Source of the DNA: Caldisericales bacterium
Lineage (GTDB): Bacteria > Caldisericota > Caldisericia > Caldisericales > Caldisericaceae
NCBI GenBank assembly: GCA_015485995.1
Contig: WFSP01000009.1
Location: 1-6,886 of the forward strand
Direction of reading: 5' to 3'
Length of the DNA stretch: 6,886 bases
Made by a program: the position numbers and the translations under genes. The first letter of the stretch is position 1. Every line of letters begins with the position of its first letter. The notes under the pieces were generated by a model. It did no database searches and was not told where the DNA came from. It saw nothing but the letters and a program-made list of their open reading frames with translations. This document shows positions 1 through 6,240 of the stretch, in pieces.

Positions 1-1
1 A

Positions 2-148
2 AAAGATGCACTTTATAGGTTATCTTTGAAAGGCAAAATAGATTTTGCCATTGGAACAGATACACATAAAAGCACTTGCAGCAAATGTCCGTTAAACAAA
101 ATATGCCACATAAACCATAAAGGAGGTGCTAAAATTGGAATTAACTGA
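2..148 (+). CDS. C-terminal fragment of an unidentified protein with a CxxCx5C cluster-type motif
   Basis: An open frame enters from the left edge and runs 48 codons to a TGA at 146-148. The visible tail contains TCSKCPLNKIC, that is C-x2-C-x5-C. This matches the last three ligands of the [4Fe-4S] loop in endonuclease III/MutY glycosylases, where CxxCPLxxxC is typical; Cas4/RecB-like nucleases have a similar C-terminal triad. The first Cys expected for the endonuclease III pattern (C-x6-C before the triad) is a Thr here, so that family is only a candidate. The frame overlaps the start of the downstream regulator by 14 nt, which suggests co-transcription with the feo genes. The N-terminus lies outside the window, so the function stays open. 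Confidence 0.55.
   Translation, partial: KDALYRLSLKGKIDFAIGTDTHKSTCSKCPLNKICHINHKGGAKIGIN
119..127 (+). promoter_or_regulatory. Shine-Dalgarno site that decides the regulator start
   Basis: AAAGGAGGT is a near-perfect anti-SD match. It directly abuts and overlaps the GTG at 126, which therefore cannot be the initiator. It lies 7 nt before the in-frame TTG at 135, an ideal distance. The site sits inside the end of the upstream reading frame. Confidence 0.75.
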
Positions 149-830
149 AAGCCTTCAGGATTATCTTTTAGAAATTTACATTGAGGAGCAAAGGAAAAAA
201 ATCGTAAGACTAAAAGATGTAGCTCAGCGCAGAAATGTAAGGCTTCCGTCTGCGCTAAAGGCAGTTAAAGAGCTTGCAAAAAGAGGATTAATTGCTCACG
301 AACATTATGGATACATAGAACTTACGGAACAGGGTGCAAATGAGGCAGCGGAATTGTATGAAAAACATAAAATGCTTTTTAAATTTCTTCATAATGGATT
401 AGGAATAAATGAAAGTATCGCTGAAAAGGATGCTCATAAAATTGAGCACGACTTACACAAAGAAACAGTAGAAAGGATTACAAAATTTGTAAAGTTTATG
501 GAAAAATCCCGCTTAAACGGGCGAGACAGATGGATTGAACATTTCACAGAATTCATAAATACAGGAAAACTTCCTAAATGCCGGGAGAAAGGGGGTGAAA
601 AAATGACATTAGATAAATTAAAAGTAGGAGAGAGGGCCAAAATTACAAGAATAGAATCAAGTGCAGGTAAACTTAAAACACGTCTTCTCGATATGGGAGC
701 AGTCCCGGGATCGATTGTAAAAGTAGAAAAAGTAGCGCCTATGGGCGATCCTATCGACATTTTCATTAAGGGCTACCATCTTTCTTTAAGAAAAGATGAA
801 GCGGAAAAAATTATTGTGGAGGTTATATGA
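135..830 (+). CDS. DtxR/MntR-family metal-dependent repressor with C-terminal FeoA (SH3-like) domain
   Basis: Predicted iron- or manganese-responsive transcriptional repressor, probably controlling this feo operon (inferred from context). The TTG start at 135 gives 231 aa beginning MELTESLQDYLLEIY, the usual DtxR-family opening. Residues 1-64 form the winged helix-turn-helix (RLKDVAQRRNVRLPSALKAV and the wing ending YIELTEQG). Residues 65-145 form the dimerisation/metal-binding domain. By alignment to MntR, candidate ligands are D9, H78, H101, E104 and H105; position 12 is Leu where MntR has Glu11, and H101 replaces MntR Glu99/DtxR Cys102. Residues 157-231 are a complete FeoA domain. Classical DtxR also ends in an SH3-like domain, so this may be an ordinary three-domain regulator. 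However, the domain begins at a Met with a strong SD, so a gene fusion is also possible. It overlaps the next feoA by 4 nt (ATGA). Confidence 0.88.
   Translation: MELTESLQDYLLEIYIEEQRKKIVRLKDVAQRRNVRLPSALKAVKELAKRGLIAHEHYGYIELTEQGANEAAELYEKHKMLFKFLHNGLGINESIAEKDAHKIEHDLHKETVERITKFVKFMEKSRLNGRDRWIEHFTEFINTGKLPKCREKGGEKMTLDKLKVGERAKITRIESSAGKLKTRLLDMGAVPGSIVKVEKVAPMGDPIDIFIKGYHLSLRKDEAEKIIVEVI
589..598 (+). promoter_or_regulatory. Internal Shine-Dalgarno site before the FeoA part of the regulator gene
   Basis: AAGGGGGTGA matches the ideal AAGGAGGTGA at 9 of 10 positions. It lies 6 nt (from GGGGGT) before an in-frame ATG at 603, exactly at the junction between the DtxR and FeoA domains. This position and quality suggest a working internal start. 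Confidence 0.6.
603..830 (+). CDS. feoA: Possible independently translated FeoA nested in the regulator gene
   Basis: Starting at ATG 603, the last 75 codons of the fused regulator make a full-length FeoA protein (MTLDKLKVGERAKI...). It has the SH3-like beta-barrel pattern: LLDMGAVPGSIVKVEKVAPMG, then a DPIDIFIKGYHLSLRKDEA segment. FeoA is a small cytosolic partner of FeoB needed for ferrous iron uptake. Support for separate synthesis is the strong SD at 589-598, a length typical of stand-alone FeoA, and the complete domain. It is in the same frame as the upstream DtxR part, so it could equally be only the third domain of the repressor. Deleting a single G in the G5 run at 591-595 would end the DtxR part at a TGA (604-606) overlapping this ATG, the usual arrangement of two separate genes. 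Confidence 0.5.
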   Translation: MTLDKLKVGERAKITRIESSAGKLKTRLLDMGAVPGSIVKVEKVAPMGDPIDIFIKGYHLSLRKDEAEKIIVEVI

Positions 831-1054
831 TGCCGATACTGTATGCAAAAAATGGTAATGAAGTAGAGCTGGTCAGGATAGCTGCTGGAAGAAATCTCGT
901 AAGAAGACTCAGTGAAATGGGAATAAACACGGGAACTCGCATAAGAATTATTTCCAATTCAGGCATTGGTCCAATTATTATTGAGATTGCAGGAAAACGC
1001 TTTGGAATTGGTAAAGGTATTGCATCAAAGATGCTTGTAGAAACAATAAAATGA
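827..1054 (+). CDS. feoA: Ferrous iron transport protein A
   Basis: A 75-aa stand-alone FeoA domain, small and cytosolic, thought to interact with the N-terminal part or membrane core of FeoB. Visible family features are RIAAGRNLVRRLSEMGI followed by NTGTRIRIISNSG and a C-terminal GKRFGIGKGIASKMLV segment, consistent with an SH3-like barrel. Two tandem ATGs (827 and 830) follow the SD GTGGAGGT at 816-823. The first overlaps the regulator stop as ATGA; the second has the better spacing (7 nt versus 4), so the protein may be 74 aa. Its stop overlaps the feoB ATG at 1051 by 4 nt, indicating translational coupling. It is clearly diverged from the FeoA domain fused to the regulator, so the operon encodes two different FeoA modules. 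Confidence 0.92.
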   Translation: MMPILYAKNGNEVELVRIAAGRNLVRRLSEMGINTGTRIRIISNSGIGPIIIEIAGKRFGIGKGIASKMLVETIK

Positions 1055-3267
1055 TAAAAATAGATCTAAGAAAAACTAAAAAGGAAAACATTATTAAAGC
1101 AATTAAGGAATCGTTAGAAAAAGAAGAAGAAATAGATTTTGTTATAAACGACGAATTATCGTTTTATATGGATTTTGTTATAGAAATTCTAACGGGAAGA
1201 AAAGGTGTTTTAAAAGACAATCATTACATATTAAGAACGAAAGGAGAGTGCAAAATGTCAGTAGAAGAAAGTTTAAAAATAATCAGAGTAGCTATGGCAG
1301 GAAGTCCTAATTCTGGTAAATCTACCTTATTTAATGCGTTAACTGGAGGACACGCACAGGTCGGTAACTGGCCGGGAGTTACAGTAGAGAAAAAAGAAGG
1401 GAAATTAATATACAAAAACTTTAAATTTATCATAACCGACCTACCAGGGACTTACAGTCTTACAAGTTATTCAATTGATGAAAAGGTTGCAAGGGATTTT
1501 ATTGTAAACGAAAAACCGGATGTCGTCGTTTCAGTAGTAGATGCAACAAACATAGAAAAAAATCTATATTTAACAATTTCCCTTTTGGAATTAGGAGCAA
1601 ATGTAGTTTTAGATTTGAATATGGCTGACATCTTAAAAGCAAAAAATGTAAAAATCAATAAAGAAAAATTAGAGCAACTCCTCGGAATACCTGTAGTTTC
1701 AACCTCTGCCATAAAGGGGGAAGGACTTACAGAGTTAAAAGAAGCGATTATTGAAGCAAGTAGCAAAAAACCAAAGGAGTTTAAAATCAATTATGGAAAG
1801 GAAATCGAAAATGCAATAGCAGCAATAGAAACTGAAGTCAGGAAAATTAACATCAATTTTCCTCCTAGATTCGTTGCAATAAAATTATTAGAAGGTGACG
1901 GAGAGTTTATAAAAATGCTTCAGCAAAAAGGAGCAAAAAATATCGTCGCTCTTGTAACTCAAAAAAGCGCTGAATTAGAAAGTAAATTTGGATATGATAT
2001 TGAAACAGAAATTATCGAGAGAAGGTACGGGCTTATCGAAAGTATTGCATTGAAGTGCATATCTAAAAAGTTATCAGCAGCAGAAAAACTCACCGCTTCA
2101 GATAGAATAGACAGAGTTGTCACTAATAAATGGGTTGGCATACCATTATTTGCACTTGTTATGTGGGCCACTTTCCAGCTTACATTCACAGTTGGAGGGA
2201 TTTTTGCAGATTGGCTTGACGCATTCTTTGGATGGTTAGGAGCAATAACCACGGCGCATATCTCCGGGTGGTTAGGGTCATTGCTTGGCAACGGAATAAT
2301 AGGTGGTGTCGGAATGGTGTTCGTCTTTTTGCCAAATATAATGATTTTATTCCTCTTGCTCGCATTCTTGGAAGATTCGGGTTATATGTCAAGAGCCGCG
2401 TTTATAATGGATAAAGCAATGCATACAATTGGACTTCCAGGTAAATCGTTTATTCCAATGATTATAGGTTTCGGGTGCAACGTTCCTGCAATTATGTCCA
2501 CACGAACGATTAGCTCAGAGAGAGACAGAATACTTACAATTCTTATTAATCCATTTATCTCCTGCTCAGCACGTTTGCCAATATATATCCTGTTTACAAG
2601 CGTATTCTTCAAATTGCATCAGGGTTTAATAGTTTTTTCACTTTACACAATAGGCATTTTGGTGGCGGTGCTTTCCGCAAAATTGTTCAAATCAACAATT
2701 CCTTCACTTAAAGGCCCCGTTTCCCCACTCGTAATGGAACTTCCTCCCTATAGATGGCCAACTCTCAAGAGTATATCAATACATATGTGGGAGAGAAGTA
2801 GCGCATTCGTTAAAAAAGCAGGAACGATTATCGTAGCAGGAGTTATTGTTATATGGTTTCTTGCAAGTTTTCCTTTATCCGCTGAGTATGCAGGCAAAGG
2901 TACATACATATGGCATTTAGGGAAATTTCTCGCTCCTCTTTTAAAACCTGCTGGATTTGACTTTTGGCAAGCAGCTGTTGCTCTCTTCTTCGGAATTATA
3001 GCAAAAGAAACAGTCGTAGGAACTATGGGAACGCTTTTTGGGGGCTCAGATAAACTCACAGGTGCTTTGGCACACCTGTTTACTCCCCTTTCCGCTTACT
3101 CCTTTATGATAATGAGCTTGCTATACATTCCCTGCATTGCTTCAATAGGGGTAATTTACAGAGAAACAAATAGTTGGAAATGGACAGCTTTTTCAGCTAC
3201 ATACAGTATCTTTGTAGGGTGGAGTGCTGCAGCATTATTTTACCAAATTGGAAGGCTTCTTTTATAA
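1051..3267 (+). CDS. feoB: Ferrous iron transport protein B (GTP-dependent Fe2+ transporter)
   Basis: Inner-membrane Fe2+ importer. The N-terminal G domain shows G1 GSPNSGKST (residues 84-92), G2 NWPGVT (106-111), G3 DLPGT (130-134), G4 NMAD (190-193) and G5 STSA (217-220). A helical GDI-like region follows (about 240-345). The membrane core (about 360-735, roughly eight hydrophobic segments) carries the two Gate motifs, GCNVPAIMSTR (475-485) and PFISCSARLPIY (501-512), and the conserved GIIAKETVVGTMGTLFG (648-664) and YIPCIAS (692-698) segments. The ATG at 1051 overlaps feoA (ATGA) but has no SD. An in-frame ATG at 1255 has the SD AAGGAGAG and gives 670 aa, close to ordinary FeoB length. The first 68 residues (basic, then acidic, ending in a predicted beta-strand stretch) are outside the usual FeoB domain plan. 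The full ORF is reported; the 1255 start is at least as likely. Confidence 0.95.
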   Translation: MIKIDLRKTKKENIIKAIKESLEKEEEIDFVINDELSFYMDFVIEILTGRKGVLKDNHYILRTKGECKMSVEESLKIIRVAMAGSPNSGKSTLFNALTGGHAQVGNWPGVTVEKKEGKLIYKNFKFIITDLPGTYSLTSYSIDEKVARDFIVNEKPDVVVSVVDATNIEKNLYLTISLLELGANVVLDLNMADILKAKNVKINKEKLEQLLGIPVVSTSAIKGEGLTELKEAIIEASSKKPKEFKINYGKEIENAIAAIETEVRKININFPPRFVAIKLLEGDGEFIKMLQQKGAKNIVALVTQKSAELESKFGYDIETEIIERRYGLIESIALKCISKKLSAAEKLTASDRIDRVVTNKWVGIPLFALVMWATFQLTFTVGGIFADWLDAFFGWLGAITTAHISGWLGSLLGNGIIGGVGMVFVFLPNIMILFLLLAFLEDSGYMSRAAFIMDKAMHTIGLPGKSFIPMIIGFGCNVPAIMSTRTISSERDRILTILINPFISCSARLPIYILFTSVFFKLHQGLIVFSLYTIGILVAVLSAKLFKSTIPSLKGPVSPLVMELPPYRWPTLKSISIHMWERSSAFVKKAGTIIVAGVIVIWFLASFPLSAEYAGKGTYIWHLGKFLAPLLKPAGFDFWQAAVALFFGIIAKETVVGTMGTLFGGSDKLTGALAHLFTPLSAYSFMIMSLLYIPCIASIGVIYRETNSWKWTAFSATYSIFVGWSAAALFYQIGRLLL
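1241..1248 (+). promoter_or_regulatory. Internal Shine-Dalgarno site inside the feoB reading frame
   Basis: AAGGAGAG lies with its GGAG core 8 nt before the in-frame ATG at 1255, which begins MSVEESLKIIRVAMAGSPN just ahead of the G1 loop. The ATG at 1051 has no comparable site. This favours initiation of a normal-sized FeoB at 1255. Confidence 0.6.
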
Positions 3268-3285
3268 TTTTTTTTGCACTATAAA

Positions 3286-3299
3286 TTAGCTAAAGCTAA
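3286..3299. repeat. Small perfect palindrome between feoB and the rplL terminator
   Basis: TTAGCT-AA-AGCTAA is a 6-bp perfect inverted repeat. It follows a T8 run (3268-3275) right after the feoB stop. Read on the - strand it is followed by TTTAT and could act as a weak back-up terminator for the ribosomal operon. No T tract follows on the + strand. It resembles no operator I can name, and its position at the 3' ends of two convergent operons argues against an operator. Confidence 0.4.
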
Positions 3300-3344
3300 C
3301 AATAAGTCTACCTCGGCTGAATGTAACAACAACGCTCTTCCCTA

Positions 3345-3380
3345 TAATATAAAAAGCCGGGCTCTTGCCCGGCTTCTCAG
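3345..3380 (-). terminator. Rho-independent terminator of the ribosomal protein operon
   Basis: A perfect 9-bp stem AAGCCGGGC (3354-3362) / GCCCGGCTT (3367-3375) has a 4-nt loop. On the - strand it is followed by TTTATATTATA, with the Us beginning in the stem base, 26 nt after the rplL stop. On the + strand the same hairpin is followed by CTCAG and then T5 (3381-3385), so it may also stop feo transcripts, less ideally. Confidence 0.85.
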
Positions 3381-3400
3381 TTTTTACAGTCTGTGTTAAA

Positions 3401-3769
3401 TTACTTAAGTTCGACTTTTCCGCCTGCTTCTTCAAGTTTCTTCTTAAGTTCTTCTGCGTCTTTCTTCGGAAGCCCTTCTTTAACTGGTTTCGGTTCTTTT
3501 TCAGAAGCTTCAACAAATTCTTTTGATTCCTTAAGGCCAAGCTGCACAACTTCCCTAACTACCTTAATAACGCTAATTTTCTTTTTAGCATCAAATCCGG
3601 TGAGAACAACGTCAAACTCGGTTTTCTCTTCGGCAGGAGCCGCAGCTGCAACAGCCGCAACAGGAACCGCAGCAGTTACCCCAAATTTGTCCTCAAGCGC
3701 CTTTACCAAATCGGCAAGTTCAAGTACTGTCATTTTTTCAATTGCTTCCATTAATTCTTCTTTAGTCAT
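3401..3769 (-). CDS. rplL: Ribosomal protein L7/L12 (bL12)
   Basis: Stalk protein of the large subunit that recruits translational GTPases (EF-Tu, EF-G, IF2, RF3). The 122 residues show the three parts of the family: an N-terminal helical dimerisation/L10-binding domain (about 1-33, [21 protein letters not shown]), a flexible Ala/Val/Pro hinge (about 34-48), and a C-terminal factor-binding domain (about 50-122) with [16 protein letters not shown] and the [10 protein letters not shown] segment. The SD AAGGAGG lies 9 nt before the ATG, and the gene starts 26 nt after rplJ. It is the last gene of the operon; the terminator follows at once, so rpoB is not downstream as it usually is. Confidence 0.97.
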   Translation of the reverse strand: MTKEELMEAIEKMTVLELADLVKALEDKFGVTAAVPVAAVAAAAPAEEKTEFDVVLTGFDAKKKISVIKVVREVVQLGLKESKEFVEASEKEPKPVKEGLPKKDAEELKKKLEEAGGKVELK

Positions 3770-3795
3770 TTTTAAAATCCTCCTTACGTTTTATT

Positions 3796-4335
3796 TTAGG
3801 CAGCCTTTTCGGCGTCCTCTTTTTTATCTTTAATCTGTCCTAATACAACAGCAAAGTCTTTAATCGGCTTCTCAAGTACAGTAACAAGTCGCTGAATTGG
3901 TGAATTCAGAAGGTAAACAAGTTTACTGAGAAGTTCTTCTTTAGATGGCAGTTCTGCAATTCTTTCTATATCTTCAGCAGAAGTCCATATTCCATCCACA
4001 AGCCCAATCTTCACTTTAAAAATTGGCTTTTCCTCTTCATCTTTAAAATCTACAAATTCTTTAGCAAGGACTACGGGGTCGCTCTTATGAATCGCAATCG
4101 CCACAGAGCCTTCGAAAAGTTTATCCTCTAATTCAAAGCCTGCGTTTTTAAAAGCAATTCTCAAAAGATTGCCTTTCACAACCCTGTAATAAACCTCTTC
4201 CCTTTTTATTTCCTTTCTAAAGTTCGCAGCATCTGTTGCTTTAATGCCAGAAAAATCTACAAGCAAAAGGTTCTTTTGCCCTTTAATCTTCCCCGACATT
4301 TCTTTAACTACTTCTGCTTTCTTTTCCTTTCTCAT
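3796..4335 (-). CDS. rplJ: Ribosomal protein L10 (uL10)
   Basis: Base of the ribosomal stalk: it binds 23S rRNA with its N-terminal domain and L12 dimers with its C-terminal helix. The 179 residues begin MRKEKKAEVVKEM, followed by the conserved LLLVDFSGIKATDAANFRKE and YRVVKGNLLRIAF segments. The tail has three successive units of about 11 residues, separated by Pro: LLSKLVYLLNSP (135-146), IQRLVTVLEKP (147-157) and IKDFAVVLGQI (158-168). This is the pattern known from organisms whose L10 carries three L12 dimers, against two in E. coli. The SD AAGGAGG lies 9 nt before the ATG. The L10 leader RNA just upstream predicts feedback control by the L10-L12 complex. Confidence 0.97.
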   Translation of the reverse strand: MRKEKKAEVVKEMSGKIKGQKNLLLVDFSGIKATDAANFRKEIKREEVYYRVVKGNLLRIAFKNAGFELEDKLFEGSVAIAIHKSDPVVLAKEFVDFKDEEEKPIFKVKIGLVDGIWTSAEDIERIAELPSKEELLSKLVYLLNSPIQRLVTVLEKPIKDFAVVLGQIKDKKEDAEKAA

Positions 4336-4359
4336 TTGCTAATCCTCCTTAAACTAAAC

Positions 4360-4472
4360 TACCCCGGCAATCGCTACAACCGGGGCAGAATATATAAGCT
4401 TATTCAATATATTCAAGATAACCTCGGCTGGCTATGTTTTAAGGGTTTACCCACCAACTGTCTTAGGTTTAG
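4360..4472 (-). promoter_or_regulatory. L10 leader RNA (autoregulatory L10-L12 binding site) with candidate attenuator hairpin
   Basis: The 146-nt spacer between rplA and rplJ contains the conserved ribosomal L10 leader core. Read on the - strand it runs AACCTAAGACAGTTGGTGGG, a short GGG/CCC hairpin, and then AGCCGAGGTT. The closing stem is AACCT (4469-4465) with AGGTT (4424-4420). L10-L12 binding to this element represses rplJL in many bacteria. Further on, CCCCGG (4385-4380) and CCGGGG (4367-4362) can form a 6-bp stem with a 12-nt loop, followed by the moderately U-rich TAGTTTAGTTT just before the rplJ SD. This could be a terminator-type switch, though the U tract is interrupted. Confidence 0.85.
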
Positions 4473-4481
4473 TTTTCAAAT

Positions 4482-5180
4482 TTATTTTTTCAATAAGTCC
4501 TGAACGCTTAACCGTACTGAAGGAGACATCGTTAAAGAAAGAAACACTTTTTTCATATATTGCCCCTTAACAGAAGCAGGCCTTGCCTTCAGTATTACTT
4601 CATTCAGCGCAAGAACATTTTCTTTTAAGTCTTCCTTTCCAAATGAAATCTTGCCAACAATAGTGTGAACTACGCCGGTTTTATCAACTCTGTACTCAAT
4701 TTTACCCGCTTTAAAATCTTTTACCGTTTTACCTGTATCCGTGGTTACCGTACCGGCTTTCGGGTTTGGCATAAGTTTTCTCGGGCCAAGTATACGCGCT
4801 ACCTTACCTACGTAACGCATCATATCAGGCGTAGCAATTGCTACATCAAAATTAAGAAAACCTTCCTTCGCAATTTTTTCAATAAGTTCTTCTCCACCGA
4901 CAAAATCAGCTCCGGCCTCTTTAGCAACCTGCGCATTTTCGCCTTTTGCAAAAACAAGAACTTTTACTTCTTTTCCTGTCCCATGCGGCAAAGTAATAAC
5001 GCCTCTGATATTTTGGTCAGCAAACTTAGGATTTACATTCAACACATATGTTGCTTCAACTGATTCATCAAACTTTGCGCTTTTTAACTGAGGCAATAAC
5101 TCAATTGCCTCATCAAGAGAATACTGCTTAGCTACATCTACTTTTTTTAGTAATTCCTTGTACCTTTTACCTCTTCTCAC
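4482..5180 (-). CDS. rplA: Ribosomal protein L1 (uL1)
   Basis: Large-subunit protein of the L1 stalk that helps release deacylated tRNA from the E site, and a translational repressor of its own mRNA in many prokaryotes. The 232 residues are normal family length. Visible conserved parts are the basic start [15 protein letters not shown], the VTLPHGTGK segment (62-70) and the L1 signature [16 protein letters not shown] (129-144) in the RNA-binding half. The start is GTG with SD AAGGAGGT, GGAGG being 5 nt before it; no better start follows. It lies 48 nt after rplK, and that spacer contains a hairpin that can cover its SD. The 146-nt leader to rplJ follows. Confidence 0.97.
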   Translation of the reverse strand: MRRGKRYKELLKKVDVAKQYSLDEAIELLPQLKSAKFDESVEATYVLNVNPKFADQNIRGVITLPHGTGKEVKVLVFAKGENAQVAKEAGADFVGGEELIEKIAKEGFLNFDVAIATPDMMRYVGKVARILGPRKLMPNPKAGTVTTDTGKTVKDFKAGKIEYRVDKTGVVHTIVGKISFGKEDLKENVLALNEVILKARPASVKGQYMKKVFLSLTMSPSVRLSVQDLLKK

Positions 5181-5185
5181 TTTTA

Positions 5186-5220
5186 CCTCCTTGTGGTAAT
5201 TGACTTTAAGTCTCCCACAA
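5186..5220 (-). promoter_or_regulatory. Hairpin overlapping the rplA ribosome-binding site
   Basis: Read on the - strand, TTGTGG (5220-5215) pairs with CCACAA (5196-5191). Inside is a second short stem, GACT (5212-5209) with AGTC (5205-5202). The 3' arm shares its AA with the SD AAGGAGG (5192-5186), and two G-U pairs could extend the stem into the GG. This could make rplA translation depend on coupling to rplK or on a bound protein. It is a candidate L1 target by location only. Confidence 0.45.
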
Positions 5221-5228
5221 AATAAAAT

Positions 5229-5666
5229 TTAATTCTCTATTGTATTCACTCCCATATTACGGGCAGTGCCTTCAATAATTCTCGATGCAGCATCAAGATC
5301 TTCAGTATTAAGGTCTTTTAACTTCATCTTAGCAATCTCTTTAAGCTGAGAACGTTTTATAGTCCCAACTTTCTTTTTATTCGGTTCCGGTGAACCGGAA
5401 TTAAGCTTCAATGTCCTTTTAATTAAAGAGGACGCCGGTGGAGTCTTTGTAATAAAATCAAAACTCCTGTCTTTGTAAACTTTAATCACAACGGGAATTA
5501 TAAGCCCTGCCTGTTTTGCCGTTCTTGCATTAAACCTTTTACAGAAGTCCATAATATTTACACCCTTCTGTCCAAGTGCAGGCCCAACAGGTGGTGCAGG
5601 CGTTGCCTTTCCCGCTTCAATTTGTAGTTTTACAATCCCGATAACTTCTTTTTTCCTTTTTGCCAT
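5229..5666 (-). CDS. rplK: Ribosomal protein L11 (uL11)
   Basis: Component of the GTPase-associated centre; it binds 23S rRNA next to the L10 stalk base and contacts EF-G, with a role in stringent response and thiostrepton sensitivity. The 145 residues are close to the usual length of about 141, with slightly longer ends. The N-terminal domain has the proline-rich [19 protein letters not shown] (23-41). The C-terminal RNA-binding domain has [13 protein letters not shown] (73-85) and ends with the conserved [11 protein letters not shown] (129-139). The SD AAGAGGTG overlaps the nusG stop codon, and the gene starts 10 nt after nusG, so translation is probably coupled. Confidence 0.97.
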   Translation of the reverse strand: MAKRKKEVIGIVKLQIEAGKATPAPPVGPALGQKGVNIMDFCKRFNARTAKQAGLIIPVVIKVYKDRSFDFITKTPPASSLIKRTLKLNSGSPEPNKKKVGTIKRSQLKEIAKMKLKDLNTEDLDAASRIIEGTARNMGVNTIEN

Positions 5667-5676
5667 AACACACCTC

Positions 5677-6240
5677 TTAAATCTTTTGTATATATTCGCT
5701 TCTAATCTCTACAGGCATTTCTCTGCCGAACATTTCAAGCAATACTTTAGATATGCCTTTCATTTCATCAATTTCCTGAACAGTTCCTTCCATATCCCTG
5801 AAAGGACCTGCAAGAATCTTTACTCTATTGCCCACCTCAAAATTTGTTTTCTCTCTTGCCTGATCCTCACTCGTTCTATTTTCTATTAAATTTCGTGCTT
5901 CTTCATCAGACAAAGGAGTAGGCTTTCCACCACTACCGACAAACCCTAAAACTCCAGGCGTATTCCTAACAACGAACCAGGTTTGGTCATCTACAATCAT
6001 TTGCACCACAATATACCCTGGAAATACGCGTTGGGGCTTAATTTTCCTTTTTCCGCGTTCCACCACGCTATAATAATCCACCGGGACAACAACCTTAAGG
6101 ATTCTATCCTCAAGCCCGTACCCTTTAATCCGCTCCTCTAAATTAAGCTTTGCTTTATTCTCAGAACCAGAATATGTGTGTACCAAAAACCAGCGAGGTG
6201 TTTTGTTTTCCTTCTCTTCAGTTACTTTTTCTTCAGTCAT
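5677..6240 (-). CDS. nusG: Transcription termination/antitermination protein NusG
   Basis: Binds RNA polymerase across the cleft, affects pausing and Rho-dependent termination, and links transcription to translation. The NGN domain (about 14-120) shows [30 protein letters not shown] (72-81) and [12 protein letters not shown] (91-102). The KOW domain (about 134-187) shows [19 protein letters not shown]. At 187 residues it is of ordinary length and lacks the large insert of Thermotoga NusG. The short acidic N-terminal extension ([13 protein letters not shown]) is probably disordered. The ATG follows the secE stop with no gap (TAAATG) and without a strong SD, so coupling to secE is likely. Confidence 0.97.
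   Translation of the reverse strand: MTEEKVTEEKENKTPRWFLVHTYSGSENKAKLNLEERIKGYGLEDRILKVVVPVDYYSVVERGKRKIKPQRVFPGYIVVQMIVDDQTWFVVRNTPGVLGFVGSGGKPTPLSDEEARNLIENRTSEDQAREKTNFEVGNRVKILAGPFRDMEGTVQEIDEMKGISKVLLEMFGREMPVEIRSEYIQKI

Noticed and set aside
1..134. DtxR-type operator or promoter for the feo operon
   Set aside because: No convincing palindrome or promoter pair was found, and the stretch is occupied by an apparently coding frame.
3286..3299. TTAGCTAAAGCTAA palindrome as a metal-regulator operator
   Set aside because: It lies downstream of both convergent operons with no gene to control; a weak terminator or chance palindrome is more likely.
3310..3319. ACCTCGGCTG is shared with the L10 leader (4421-4430), suggesting a leader remnant near rplL
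   Set aside because: A single 10-mer match is expected by chance in a window this size, and the other leader elements are missing.
3343..3348. TATAAT as a -10 promoter on the + strand
   Set aside because: No -35 element stands at the right distance, and the transcript would run antisense into rplL. The bases are the U-rich tail of the - strand terminator.
3393..3833. 146-codon + strand frame opposite rplL
   Set aside because: Ser/Phe/Ala-rich antisense shadow of a clear L7/L12 gene.
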